Below are positions 31,067 through 38,596 of a stretch of DNA of 53,027 nucleotides, in pieces. The stretch spans positions 1 to 53,027 of the forward strand of contig DVME01000111.1 of NCBI GenBank assembly GCA_018715175.1. Reading direction: 5' to 3'. The position numbers and the translations under genes are program-made. A model generated the notes under the pieces. It saw only the letters and a program-made list of their open reading frames with translations. It had not been told where the DNA came from and searched no databases. How positions within the stretch are numbered: position 1 is the first letter of the stretch; each line of letters opens with the position of its first letter. Source of the stretch: Candidatus Limiplasma stercoravium (lineage in GTDB: Bacteria; Bacillota; Clostridia; Christensenellales; Aristaeellaceae).

Positions 31067-31414
31067 ATGACGGTTCGAGAATTGATGACCCTGCTGGACG
31101 CCAAAAACCTTACCGAAGGAACGGACGAAAGCGCGGAAATCACCTGCGGCTACGCGTGTGATCTGCTCAGCTGGGTGCTTTCGCACGGCAAGCAGGGCAT
31201 GGCCTGGAGCACGGTGCAGACCCATGTGAACGTCATCGCCGTGGCTGTGCTCATGGAAATGGCCTGCGTGATTCTGGTGGAGGGTGTGGAGCCGGAGGCG
31301 GCTTCCATGGACAAGGCTACGGACGAAGGCCTGCCCGTGCTCACAACGGCTAAAACCGCTTATGAGGTTTGCACGCTCATGGGCCGGGCGGGGGTTCTGC
31401 CCCCGGCACAATGA
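31067..31414 (+). CDS. DRTGG-domain protein, hydrogenase-associated (second copy)
   Basis: 115 residues, paralogue of the protein at 28919-29278. Shared landmarks are the N-terminal (R)(D/E)L segment, CGYACDLLSWVLSHGKQG (compare ACGSDLMSDVLAFV), the middle VNVIAVAVLMEMACVILVEG and the C-terminal TTAKTAYEVCTLMGRAGV, which parallels TPHTTYTTCGLMYEAGI. Two divergent copies in one cluster suggest hetero-oligomers or two ligand specificities. The start at 31067 has AGGGGAA nearby. It lies 11 bases after the hydrogenase-like gene and two bases before the PHP gene. Confidence 0.85.
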   Translation: MTVRELMTLLDAKNLTEGTDESAEITCGYACDLLSWVLSHGKQGMAWSTVQTHVNVIAVAVLMEMACVILVEGVEPEAASMDKATDEGLPVLTTAKTAYEVCTLMGRAGVLPPAQ

Positions 31415-31415
31415 A

Positions 31416-32117
31416 ATGAGCGCCTTTGTCGACCTGCACATTCACTCTTGTCTCTCGCCCTGCGCCCAGGACGACATGACGCCCTGGAACCTGGTGGGGA
31501 TGGCGCGGGTGAAGGGATTGCGGGTGGTGGCCATCACCGACCATAACACCGCCAAAAACGCGCCCGCTGCGATGGCGGCTGGCGAGGAATATGGCGTGTC
31601 CGTCATTCCCGGCATGGAGATCACCAGCCGGGAGGAGGTTCATATTTTGGGCTATTTCCCGGCGGTGGAAAATGCGCTGGCCGCCGGGGAAGAAGTGTAT
31701 GCGCATTTGGCCGGCGTGCGCAACCGTCCGGCTTTGTTTGGCAATCAAATTCTCGTCAATCTCGACGACGAGCCCTGCGGCACGCTGGACAAGCTGCTCA
31801 TCGGCGCAACGGATTTGACCGTGGACGCTGTGCGCGCGCTTGTGGCCGCCCATGGCGGCGTCTCGGTGCCGGCGCACATCAACCGGGGCTCCAACGGTAT
31901 GCTGGGAGCCTTGGGCTTCATGCCGCCGCTGCCTGTCTTTCCGGTGGCGGAGGTGTATCGCGGGGCGCCTTGCCCGGCGCATGCCACGCAAGGGCGGTTC
32001 GTGTTGCACTCCAGCGACGCGCACCGTCTGGAGGACATCTCCGAGGCGGATTTTTCGCTGGAGGTGCCGCCAAAAGCGAGCGAAGTGCTCGCGCTTTTCC
32101 GCGCTTTGGGCGCATGA
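31416..32117 (+). CDS. PHP-domain metal-dependent phosphoesterase
   Basis: 233-residue PHP-domain protein. The metal ligands are visible: VDLHIHSCLSPCAQ (HxH), VVAITDHNTAKN (second His), IPGMEITSREEVHILGY (Glu and His) and SSDAHRLEDI (DxH). These proteins hydrolyse phosphoesters such as 3',5'-nucleotide bisphosphates or other small phosphates; the substrate here is unknown. It starts one base after the second DRTGG gene. Its presence with DRTGG and GHKL ATPase proteins suggests nucleotide-linked signalling around the hydrogenase, which I infer. It is followed by the B12-riboswitch promoter, which starts six bases after its stop. Confidence 0.89.
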   Translation: MSAFVDLHIHSCLSPCAQDDMTPWNLVGMARVKGLRVVAITDHNTAKNAPAAMAAGEEYGVSVIPGMEITSREEVHILGYFPAVENALAAGEEVYAHLAGVRNRPALFGNQILVNLDDEPCGTLDKLLIGATDLTVDAVRALVAAHGGVSVPAHINRGSNGMLGALGFMPPLPVFPVAEVYRGAPCPAHATQGRFVLHSSDAHRLEDISEADFSLEVPPKASEVLALFRALGA

Positions 32118-32122
32118 GCGCA

Positions 32123-32151
32123 TTGACGCATGACACAGCAACGGCTATAAT
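32123..32151 (+). promoter_or_regulatory. Promoter of the cobalamin-riboswitch transcript
   Basis: TTGACG (32123-32128), 17-bp spacer, TATAAT (32146-32151). Transcription would start about 32158, roughly 13 bases before the riboswitch P1 stem. Confidence 0.9.
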
Positions 32152-32170
32152 AGACGCGGCAAATGAATAG

Positions 32171-32378
32171 CCGGTGTATCTGCGTGGAAACACGCGGCGG
32201 GGCGTCGCCCCGTCATGGGAATCGGATGAGACTTCCGAACTATCCCGGTAACCGTGAAGCGGACGAAAGAGCCACGAAAGGCCGCGGGCGAAAGCCCTCC
32301 CGGTCGGATCGAGCCACTGCCTATGCGGGAAGGCGCTTGAGTAGGATGAGGCCAAGTCGGGAGACCTGTTTACACCGT
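32171..32378 (+). promoter_or_regulatory. Cobalamin (adenosylcobalamin) riboswitch
   Basis: Closing stem P1 is CGGTGTA (32172-32178) with TACACCG (32371-32377). Conserved internal elements in order: TGGGAATC then GGATGAGACTTCC, CCCGGTAACCGTG, AGCGGACGAAAGAGCCAC, GAGCCACTGCC with GGGAAGGC, and the B12 box AAGTCGGGAGACCTG. A GCGTG-GAAA-CACGC hairpin and a GGGGC-GTC-GCCCC hairpin sit near the 5' end. Two terminator-like hairpins follow, and then the btuFCD genes, so ligand binding would be expected to stop expression. Identity rests on consensus motifs and P1 pairing. Confidence 0.93.
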
Positions 32379-32404
32379 ACTCCCCGGGGATGGGACATGC
32401 TATC

Positions 32405-32431
32405 AAAGGCCTGCTTTCGCTAGGCTTTTTT
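32405..32431 (+). terminator. First terminator after the cobalamin riboswitch
   Basis: GCCTGC-TTTC-GC(T)AGGC stem with one bulged T, followed by six T (32426-32431). AAA upstream can pair with the T run. A short stem, probably effective only in combination with the second hairpin. Confidence 0.7.
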
Positions 32432-32434
32432 GGC

Positions 32435-32462
32435 GCGCCCTCCAAACCGGAAGGCGCTTTTT
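32435..32462 (+). terminator. Second terminator after the cobalamin riboswitch
   Basis: GCGCCCTCC (32435-32443) pairs with GGAAGGCGC (32449-32457) except one C-A mismatch; loop AAACC; TTTTT follows (32458-32462). Located 50 bases before the btuF start. Confidence 0.78.
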
Positions 32463-32513
32463 GCGTTTCCCCTGCGGTTCGTTTGCCCAAAATCAGCAAG
32501 GGGGATGCCAACC

Positions 32514-33419
32514 ATGACCCAGAGAATTCTGACCCTGTTTACCGCCTTGACGCTTGCGCTTGTCGGCTGCGCGAGCGCGCAAAGCATCACGGACATGACC
32601 GGCCGCGAAATCGTTTTGGATGCGCCGGCACAGCGCGTGATCGCCCTTAATCCGGCCGATTGCGAAATCCTTTACGCCATTGGCGCGCAGGAGGTTTTGG
32701 TAGGCCGCGGAGAGTACTGCAACTATCCTGAGGAGGCGCTTGACCTTCCCAGCGTCAACAGCGGCGCCGAAACCAACGTTGAGCAGATTTTGGCGCTGGA
32801 ACCTGATGTGATTGTTATGAGCAAGATGGCCCAAACCGTCGAGCAGGTTGAGGCGCTGGAAGCCGCAGGCGTTCGGGTGGTGGTATCCGACGCGCAAAGC
32901 ATTGAGGGCACCTATGACGCCATTGCGCTCATCGGGGCGCTGGTGGGCAGGGAAGACGAAGCCTCCATGCTGATTGCTCAGATGCAGGACGGTTTTGCCG
33001 CCCTTTCCGAGCAAAGCGAAGAGGTAGGAAAAACCGTCTATTTTGAGGTATCCCCATTGGAATGGGGGCTTTGGACCGCGGGCGCGGATACCTTTTTGGA
33101 CGAGATAGCGCAAGTTTGCGGCCTTCAAAACGCATTTGAGGACGTGAGCGGCTGGGCGGAGATTTCGCAGGAGCAGGTTTTGGCGCGCGATCCCGACTAC
33201 ATTGTAACCACTTCGGTGGATCTGGGGCAAGGGCTCTCGCCTGAGGCGGAAATCATGGCTCGAACCGGCTGGGAAAGCCTCAAGGCCGTCGAAAACGCCA
33301 ATGTCTTCAGCATCGGCGCGGACGAGTCCTCCCGCCCCGGCCCGCGTCTTTTGGAGGCGGCGGAAGCGCTTTGGCGTTTGGTGTACGCAGGCGAGGCGCA
33401 GCAGCCGGCGGCGGATTGA
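32514..33419 (+). CDS. btuF: BtuF-like ABC transporter substrate-binding lipoprotein (cobalamin)
   Basis: Extracytoplasmic binding protein of the periplasmic-binding-protein fold class III used for B12 or siderophore uptake, 301 residues. Lipoprotein signal: MTQRILTLFTALTLALVGC with lipobox LVGC at residues 16-19. Core motifs: ITDMTGREIVLDAPAQRVIAL, ILALEPDVIVMSK, TAGADTFLDEIAQVCG and QEQVLARDPDYIV. Cobalamin is preferred over iron because the operon is led by a cobalamin riboswitch. The start at 32514 has AAGGGGG nine bases upstream; ATG 32505 is an in-frame alternative. The stop overlaps the start of the permease gene by one base. Confidence 0.9.
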   Translation: MTQRILTLFTALTLALVGCASAQSITDMTGREIVLDAPAQRVIALNPADCEILYAIGAQEVLVGRGEYCNYPEEALDLPSVNSGAETNVEQILALEPDVIVMSKMAQTVEQVEALEAAGVRVVVSDAQSIEGTYDAIALIGALVGREDEASMLIAQMQDGFAALSEQSEEVGKTVYFEVSPLEWGLWTAGADTFLDEIAQVCGLQNAFEDVSGWAEISQEQVLARDPDYIVTTSVDLGQGLSPEAEIMARTGWESLKAVENANVFSIGADESSRPGPRLLEAAEALWRLVYAGEAQQPAAD

Positions 33420-34423
33420 TGAAGTCCAAACCTTTTGCCATCGTTCTTTTCGTCTTGATCTGCACGGCGGCGGCCACGCTGTGCCTTTGCGTTTCGCTGG
33501 GCAGCGTGGCCATCCCCTTGGGGGATACGCTGCGCCTGCTCACGGGGCAGCCATGCGCCAATGTCGCGTATGCCTCCATCCTGCTGAGCGTTCGCTTGCC
33601 CAGGGTGCTTTGCGTGGCTCTGACAGGCGCGTCGCTTTCGTTATGCGGCGCCGCGATGCAGGGCCTTTTGCGCAATCCGCTGGCGGATGGTTCGACCCTA
33701 GGGGTTAGCTCGGGCGCGTCCCTGGGGGCGGTGGTGGCGCTTTGGCTGGGCCTATCCTTTCCGGCCCTGCCCTTTGCAGGCACGATGGTGATGGCCATGG
33801 CGTTTGCCTTTGGCACGTTGGCGCTGCTATTGCTGCTTTCCTATGCGGCCGATAGGCGCATGGGAACAACCACGATACTATTGATGGGCGTCATTTTCAG
33901 CATGTTCGCTACGAGCCTCATCAGCCTTTTGACCGCGTTTTCGGGCGACAAGCTTCGTTCCATCACCTTTTGGACCATGGGCTCGCTTTCCGGCGCGGGC
34001 TACGAGGACGCGGCGGTCTTGCTGGGCGCGCTGTTGCTCTTTGGCACGGTGCTAATGAGGCGCTCCACGGAGTTAGACGCGTTCGCCTTAGGCGAGGAGG
34101 AAGCCCGGCACGTCGGCGTTTCGGTGCGGCGCGTGAGGCTGATGGTGATGGTCTGCGTGTCGGCCATCATCGGCGTATGCGTATCCATTGGGGGCGCAAT
34201 CGGGTTTGTGGGCCTGGTCGTGCCTCATGGCGTGCGGCTGTTAACCGGCCCTTCGCACCGGCGGCTTTTGCCCGCGTCGCTGCTATCTGGCGCCATTTTT
34301 CTAATGCTGGCGGATCTATTATCGCGCACCGTCGTCAGTCCCGTTGAATTGCCCGTTGGGGTGGTCACATCCCTTGTGGGTTCCGTGGTGTTTGTCACGC
34401 TTTTTTTCAGGAGGCGCAAGTGA
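33419..34423 (+). CDS. btuC: BtuC-like ABC transporter permease
   Basis: FecCD/BtuC family integral membrane protein (334 residues, about nine to ten helices) that forms the translocation channel. Signature stretches: LRLPRVLCVALTGASLSLCGAAMQ (LPRxxxAxxxGxxLxxxGxxxQ), RNPLADGSTLGVSSGASLGA (coupling region N-P-L-A-x-P-x-x-L-G type), GAIGFVGLVVPHGVRLL and the C-terminal ELPVGVVTSLVGSVVF. Together with the adjacent binding protein and ATPase it forms one B12 importer. Start ATG at 33419 overlaps the btuF stop (TGATG), and its own stop overlaps btuD in the same manner, indicating tight translational coupling. Confidence 0.92.
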   Translation: MKSKPFAIVLFVLICTAAATLCLCVSLGSVAIPLGDTLRLLTGQPCANVAYASILLSVRLPRVLCVALTGASLSLCGAAMQGLLRNPLADGSTLGVSSGASLGAVVALWLGLSFPALPFAGTMVMAMAFAFGTLALLLLLSYAADRRMGTTTILLMGVIFSMFATSLISLLTAFSGDKLRSITFWTMGSLSGAGYEDAAVLLGALLLFGTVLMRRSTELDAFALGEEEARHVGVSVRRVRLMVMVCVSAIIGVCVSIGGAIGFVGLVVPHGVRLLTGPSHRRLLPASLLSGAIFLMLADLLSRTVVSPVELPVGVVTSLVGSVVFVTLFFRRRK

Positions 34424-35199
34424 TGCTGGAAGCCAGAGGCGTATCCGTTGTCTATGGACGGGCGGTGGCCGTGTGCAATGCCGATTTGCGCCTGGAGGCG
34501 GGGGAATGGTTGATGCTGTTGGGGCCCAACGGCGCGGGCAAAACGTCCCTTTTGTCCGCCTTGGCGCAAACCGCCGCCTACACCGGCAGCGTGCTGGTGG
34601 ACGGTCAGGACGCGCGAAGGATGAGCCCTCGGGCGTTTGCCCGCCAGGTCGGGGTATTGAAGCAATGTCACGGAGACCCGTATGATTTTCCCGTGCGCGA
34701 TGTGGTGGCCTTGGGGCGCTACGCCCATCGCCGCGGGCTATGGAAGGGTTCCGGCCGCGACGACGAAGCCGCCGTGGAGGAAGCCATGACCCTGGCCGGC
34801 GTCAAGGCGTTGGCCGATCGCGGCCTGGCCGGGCTGTCGGGCGGCGAGCGTCAGCGCGTGTACCTGGCCCAGGTTCTGGCGCAGCAACCCCGCATCCTCC
34901 TTTTGGATGAGCCGGCCAACCATTTGGACATTCTGAGCCAGTTCCAAATGCTGGATATCATTGGGCGATGGCTTCGGGGTGGGGAACGCGCGGCCGTCAG
35001 CGTGGTGCACGACCTCAGCCTGGCGCTTCGCTACGGCACGCGCGCGGCCTTGATGGGGGAGGGAACCATCGCGGCCACGGGTTGCGCGGCCGAACTGATG
35101 GGTTCCCCGTTGGCGGAGCGGCTGTTTGGCATGGATGTACGCGCTCGGATGCTGGAACTACTGCACGCCTGGGAAAATACGCCGGCAGAAACCGCTTAA
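34423..35199 (+). CDS. btuD: BtuD-like ABC transporter ATPase
   Basis: ATP-binding subunit (258 residues) of the B12 importer. Walker A GPNGAGKTSLL at about residue 34, Q-loop in VGVLKQCHGD, ABC signature LSGGERQRVYLAQVLAQ, Walker B RILLLDEPANHLD, and the switch His in SVVHDLSLALRYG. The ATG at 34423 is preferred to the GTG at 34420 because AGGAGG is eight bases upstream, and it restores the one-base overlap with the btuC stop. It is the last gene of btuFCD; no clear terminator was found in the 167 bases before the hydrogenase genes. Confidence 0.93.
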   Translation: MLEARGVSVVYGRAVAVCNADLRLEAGEWLMLLGPNGAGKTSLLSALAQTAAYTGSVLVDGQDARRMSPRAFARQVGVLKQCHGDPYDFPVRDVVALGRYAHRRGLWKGSGRDDEAAVEEAMTLAGVKALADRGLAGLSGGERQRVYLAQVLAQQPRILLLDEPANHLDILSQFQMLDIIGRWLRGGERAAVSVVHDLSLALRYGTRAALMGEGTIAATGCAAELMGSPLAERLFGMDVRARMLELLHAWENTPAETA

Positions 35200-35305
35200 A
35201 GCCGTTGCGTTTACGCAAAGTCCCTCCTTTCGTTAAATAAAAAATTATCATTCTTTCTCGAAAACTCGTGCATTTCGGCTCAATGTATGATAAACTACAT
35301 TGGGT

Positions 35306-35338
35306 GCGTTTGCATGAGCTTTGCGCATGCAAAGACGC
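35306..35338 (+). other. Stem-loop in the leader of the hydrogenase operon
   Basis: GCG-TTT-GCATG (35306-35316) pairs with CATGC-AAA-(GA)-CGC (35326-35338), loop AGCTTTGCG. An overlapping shorter inverted repeat, CTTTGC-GCAT-GCAAAG (35319-35334), competes with it. The structure lies just before the ribosome-binding site of the NuoE-like gene. The AT-rich stretch 35228-35260 upstream and a TATGAT at 35286-35291 could be parts of a promoter, but I find no convincing -35. Confidence 0.65.
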
Positions 35339-35366
35339 TAGATTATGGAGGAGGTCAGGGACGCAC

Positions 35367-35834
35367 ATGCAAAATGACAACTACCAAAAGCTGGCCGAGT
35401 TCATCCGCGCGCATAAGCAGCAAAAGGGCGCGTTGATGCCGGTTCTGCAGGAGGCGCAAAACCTGTTCGGCTGCGTGCCGCTGGACGTGCAGGAGATTAT
35501 CGCCGACGGTTTGGGCGTATCGCTCTCCGAGGTCTATGGGGTTGCCACATTCTATTCACAGTTTTCTCTCAAGCCTAAGGGCAAGTACATCTGCGGCGTA
35601 TGTTTGGGAACGGCTTGCTATGTCAAGGGTTCGCAAAAGGTGCTCGACGAGCTGCTCAGCGAGCTCAACATCACCGTGGGCGACACCACGCAGGACGGCC
35701 TTTTTACCGTGGATGCCACACGCTGCCTGGGCGCGTGCGGCCTGGCTCCTGTGATGATGATCAACGACGAGGTTTACGGGCGCCTCACGCCGGAGGAAAT
35801 CCCGGAGATCATCGCCAAGTACCGGGCTTCGTAA
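35367..35834 (+). CDS. NuoE-like 2Fe-2S subunit of the [FeFe] hydrogenase (HydC-like)
   Basis: Thioredoxin-fold 2Fe-2S protein of 155 residues corresponding to NuoE/HydC. The N-terminal helical bundle includes KKxLMPVLQEAQNLFG- and VPLDVQEIIADGLGVSLSEVYGVATFYSQF-like segments. The cluster cysteines are GVCLGTACYVKG and ATRCLGACGLAP, the C-x4-C and C-x3-C pattern of the family. In trimeric hydrogenases HydC passes electrons between the flavin subunit HydB and HydA. Start at 35367 with GGAGGAGG upstream. Head gene of a five-gene operon ending in hydA. Confidence 0.92.
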   Translation: MQNDNYQKLAEFIRAHKQQKGALMPVLQEAQNLFGCVPLDVQEIIADGLGVSLSEVYGVATFYSQFSLKPKGKYICGVCLGTACYVKGSQKVLDELLSELNITVGDTTQDGLFTVDATRCLGACGLAPVMMINDEVYGRLTPEEIPEIIAKYRAS

Positions 35835-35837
35835 GCC

Positions 35838-36392
35838 ATGCGCGATTTAAGCATGCATGTCCTGGACATCGCCCAAAACAGCATCAAGGCGGGCGCCTCG
35901 CTGGTGGAGGTTGCGTTTGTTCTGGATGAGGCGCAGCGCCTTACCCTTCGCGTCACGGACGACGGCTGCGGCATGAGCGCTGATTTTCTCCAGCGGGTCA
36001 CGGATCCCTTTACCACGACGCGCACAACGCGAAAGGTGGGCCTGGGCATTCCCATGCTCAAGCAAAGCGCGGAAATGGCCGGCGGAACGTTTGCCATCGC
36101 CAGCACGCCGGGCGAAGGAACCACCGTGCAGGCGTCGTTTGATCTGACCAACATCGATTGCATCCCCATGGGGGAAATGTGCGACACGCTGTTGACGCTG
36201 GTGGTGCTTAATCCCGATAAGCCCGATTTTTTATTCACCGCCGAAGCTCCTAAGTTGCAGGCGTCATTGGATACGCGGCAGCTGCGCGCGGCGCTGGGCG
36301 ATATGCGGCTTAACGAGCCGGACGTGATTCAATGGATGAAGGAAAGCATTGACGAAGAATTCAAACCGATTTTGGAGGTGCGTGAAAAATGA
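35838..36392 (+). CDS. Histidine-kinase-like ATPase domain protein, hydrogenase-associated
   Basis: 184-residue stand-alone HATPase_c protein. N box IAQNSIKAGAS, G1 DDGCGMS, G2/ATP lid with TTTRTTRKVGLGIPMLK. There is no dimerisation/phosphoacceptor domain or sensor, so it is not a complete sensor kinase. The C-terminal 60 residues after ASFDLTNID are unknown. It starts three bases after the NuoE-like gene without a clear ribosome-binding site, so translational coupling is likely, and overlaps the ferredoxin gene by four bases. Such an HATPase regularly sits between nuoE-like and nuoF-like genes in clostridial hydrogenase operons; its role is undetermined. Confidence 0.88.
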   Translation: MRDLSMHVLDIAQNSIKAGASLVEVAFVLDEAQRLTLRVTDDGCGMSADFLQRVTDPFTTTRTTRKVGLGIPMLKQSAEMAGGTFAIASTPGEGTTVQASFDLTNIDCIPMGEMCDTLLTLVVLNPDKPDFLFTAEAPKLQASLDTRQLRAALGDMRLNEPDVIQWMKESIDEEFKPILEVREK

Positions 36393-36763
36393 AGTCTCTG
36401 GCTGAATTGGAAGCCATTCGTCAAAAGACGCTGGAAAGGGTTAGCGTTCGCAAGGAAGCGGACGACGCCATCCGCGTGGTGGTCGGCATGGCGACGTGCG
36501 GCATCGCCGCGGGCGCGCGGCCGGTCATGCTCAAGTTCCTGGAGGAAGTTCAGCGCCGCAACCTGCACAACGTGACCGTCTCTCAAACGGGGTGCATCGG
36601 CATGTGCCGCCTGGAGCCCATGCTGGATGTCATCATGCCCGGCAAGGAAAAGGTCACCTATGTAAAGGTTACGCCCGACATGGTACCGCGCATCGTGGCT
36701 GAGCATATCGTCAACGGCCGCCCCGTGGAGGAGTATACCATCACCGCCGCCGAGAGCAAATGA
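36389..36763 (+). CDS. Thioredoxin-like 2Fe-2S ferredoxin
   Basis: 124-residue ferredoxin of the thioredoxin-like (NuoE C-terminal/Shethna) type. Cluster ligands are VGMATCGIAAGAR and TGCIGMCRLEPM. Expected to carry one 2Fe-2S cluster and serve as an additional electron-transfer module of the hydrogenase; similar sequence forms the N-terminal part of the adjacent NuoF-like subunit. The ATG overlaps the HATPase gene by four bases (ATGA). The gap to the next gene is 23 bases, with a strong AAGGAGG site there. Confidence 0.9.
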   Translation: MKSLAELEAIRQKTLERVSVRKEADDAIRVVVGMATCGIAAGARPVMLKFLEEVQRRNLHNVTVSQTGCIGMCRLEPMLDVIMPGKEKVTYVKVTPDMVPRIVAEHIVNGRPVEEYTITAAESK

Positions 36764-36786
36764 CCCAACGCTAAGGAGGAAGAAAC

Positions 36787-38574
36787 ATGGAACTTTTTCG
36801 CGCACACGTACTGGTCTGCGGCGGCACGGGCTGTTCTTCCAGCGGCTCTGGCGAACTGATTCGGCGCTTTGAAGAGCAAATCGCCAAGCAGGGCCTGGAC
36901 AAGGAAGTCAAGGTGGTTCGCACAGGCTGCTTTGGTCTTTGCGAGGCTGGCCCGGTGGTCATCGTCTATCCGGAAGGCACGTTTTATAGCCGCATTCGTC
37001 CCGACGACGTGGATGAAATCGTATCCGAGCACCTGCTCAAGGGCCGCATTGTTCAGCATCTGGTCTATAAGGAGAAATCCAAGGAAGAGCATCTTTCCCT
37101 GGATAATATCGACTTTTACCGCTCCCAGATGCGCCTGGCGCTGCGCAATTGCGGCGTGATCGACCCGGAAAGCATCGACGAGTACATCGCCTTTGACGGC
37201 TATAAAGCTTTGGCCAAGGTGCTGACCGAAATGTCGCCCCAACAGGTCATCGACGAGGTGCTGCGCTCCGGCCTTCGCGGTCGCGGCGGCGCCGGCTTCC
37301 CCACCGGCAAGAAGTGGCAGTTCGCAGCGGCGTCTCAGGCTGAACAAAAGTACATGGTCTGCAACGCCGACGAGGGCGATCCGGGCGCGTTTATGGATCG
37401 CTCCGTGCTGGAAGGCGACCCGCATGCGGTTTTGGAAGCCATGGCCATCGGCGGCTATGCCATCGGCGCGAGCGAGGGATACATTTATGTGCGCGCCGAA
37501 TACCCCATCGCTGTCAAGCGCCTGCAAATCGCCATCGAGCAGGCCCGCGAATATGGACTTTTGGGCAAGAACATCTTTGACAGCGGCTTTGATTTTGACG
37601 TCTACATCCGCCTGGGCGCCGGCGCGTTTGTCTGCGGCGAGGAAACCGCCCTCATGCATTCCATTGAAGGCGGCCGCGGCGAACCCAAGCCCAAGCCTCC
37701 CTTCCCCGCGGTACGCGGGCTGTTTGACAAGCCCACCAACATCAACAACGTCGAAACCCTGGCCAACATTCCCCAGATCATCCTCAAGGGCGCCGACTGG
37801 TTCTCCTCCATCGGTACCGAAAACAGCAAGGGCACCAAGGTCTTCGCCCTGGGCGGAAAAATCAACAACACCGGCCTGGTCGAAGTTCCCATGGGCACGC
37901 CGCTGCGCGAGATCATCTACAACATCGGCGGCGGTATTCCGGGTGGCAAAAAATTCAAGGCCGTACAGACCGGCGGGCCTTCCGGCGGCTGCATTCCCGC
38001 CGAGCAGCTGGACATCGCCATCGACTATGATTCCCTGACCGCCATCGGTTCCATGATGGGATCCGGCGGCATGATCGTCATGGACGAGGACAACTGCATG
38101 GTAGATATCGCCCGCTTCTTCCTGGATTTCACGGTGGACGAAAGCTGCGGCAAGTGTACGCCCTGCCGCATCGGTACCAAGCGCATGCTGGAAATCCTGG
38201 AGCGCATTGTGGAAGGCAAAGGCGAGGAAGGCGATATCGAAAAACTGGAATCCCTGGCCAAAAACATCAAGGCTACCGCGCTTTGCGGCCTGGGCCAGAC
38301 CGCGCCTAACCCCGTGCTGAGCACGCTGAAGTACTTCCGCAGCGAGTATGAAGCCCACATCCGCGAAAAGCGCTGCCCGGCGCATCATTGCCAGAAGCTG
38401 CTTAACTACGAGATCACCGACAAGTGCCGCGGCTGCACGGCCTGCGCGCGCATCTGTCCCGTGGGCGCCATCACCGGCAACGTCAAGGAGCAGCATCACA
38501 TCGACATCACCAAGTGCATCAAGTGCGGATCGTGCATTGAAAAGTGCCGTTTCGGCGCCATTGTGAAAAACTGA
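36787..38574 (+). CDS. NuoF-like flavin/NAD(H) subunit of the hydrogenase (HydB-like)
   Basis: 595 residues. Domain order: N-terminal thioredoxin-like 2Fe-2S (VCGGTGCSSSGS, RTGCFGLCEAGP), NuoF core with NADH-binding GLRGRGGAGFPTGKKW, FMN-binding CNADEGDPGAFMDRS, SLBB region, a 4Fe-4S site ESCGKCTPCRIGT, and two C-terminal ferredoxin motifs (CRGCTACARICP and CIKCGSCIEKC). This matches HydB of trimeric electron-bifurcating hydrogenases, which oxidise NADH and reduced ferredoxin to drive H2 production, or the reverse. Whether this enzyme bifurcates cannot be told from sequence alone. Strong AAGGAGG site before the ATG; hydA follows in 22 bases. Confidence 0.95.
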   Translation: MELFRAHVLVCGGTGCSSSGSGELIRRFEEQIAKQGLDKEVKVVRTGCFGLCEAGPVVIVYPEGTFYSRIRPDDVDEIVSEHLLKGRIVQHLVYKEKSKEEHLSLDNIDFYRSQMRLALRNCGVIDPESIDEYIAFDGYKALAKVLTEMSPQQVIDEVLRSGLRGRGGAGFPTGKKWQFAAASQAEQKYMVCNADEGDPGAFMDRSVLEGDPHAVLEAMAIGGYAIGASEGYIYVRAEYPIAVKRLQIAIEQAREYGLLGKNIFDSGFDFDVYIRLGAGAFVCGEETALMHSIEGGRGEPKPKPPFPAVRGLFDKPTNINNVETLANIPQIILKGADWFSSIGTENSKGTKVFALGGKINNTGLVEVPMGTPLREIIYNIGGGIPGGKKFKAVQTGGPSGGCIPAEQLDIAIDYDSLTAIGSMMGSGGMIVMDEDNCMVDIARFFLDFTVDESCGKCTPCRIGTKRMLEILERIVEGKGEEGDIEKLESLAKNIKATALCGLGQTAPNPVLSTLKYFRSEYEAHIREKRCPAHHCQKLLNYEITDKCRGCTACARICPVGAITGNVKEQHHIDITKCIKCGSCIEKCRFGAIVKN

Positions 38575-38596
38575 CGACCGCTGAGGAGGAACGATT

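Noticed and set aside
32163-32423. Short open frames in the btuF leader
   Set aside because: They fall inside the cobalamin riboswitch and its terminators; no ribosome-binding site or recognisable protein.
32514-35199. Iron-siderophore ABC transporter
   Set aside because: Family membership alone would allow it, but the cobalamin riboswitch ahead of the operon makes B12 the better substrate call.
35202-35220. TTGCG-TTTA-CGCAA inverted repeat after btuD as a terminator
   Set aside because: The stem is short and followed by CCCTCC rather than a T run; it is not a convincing terminator.
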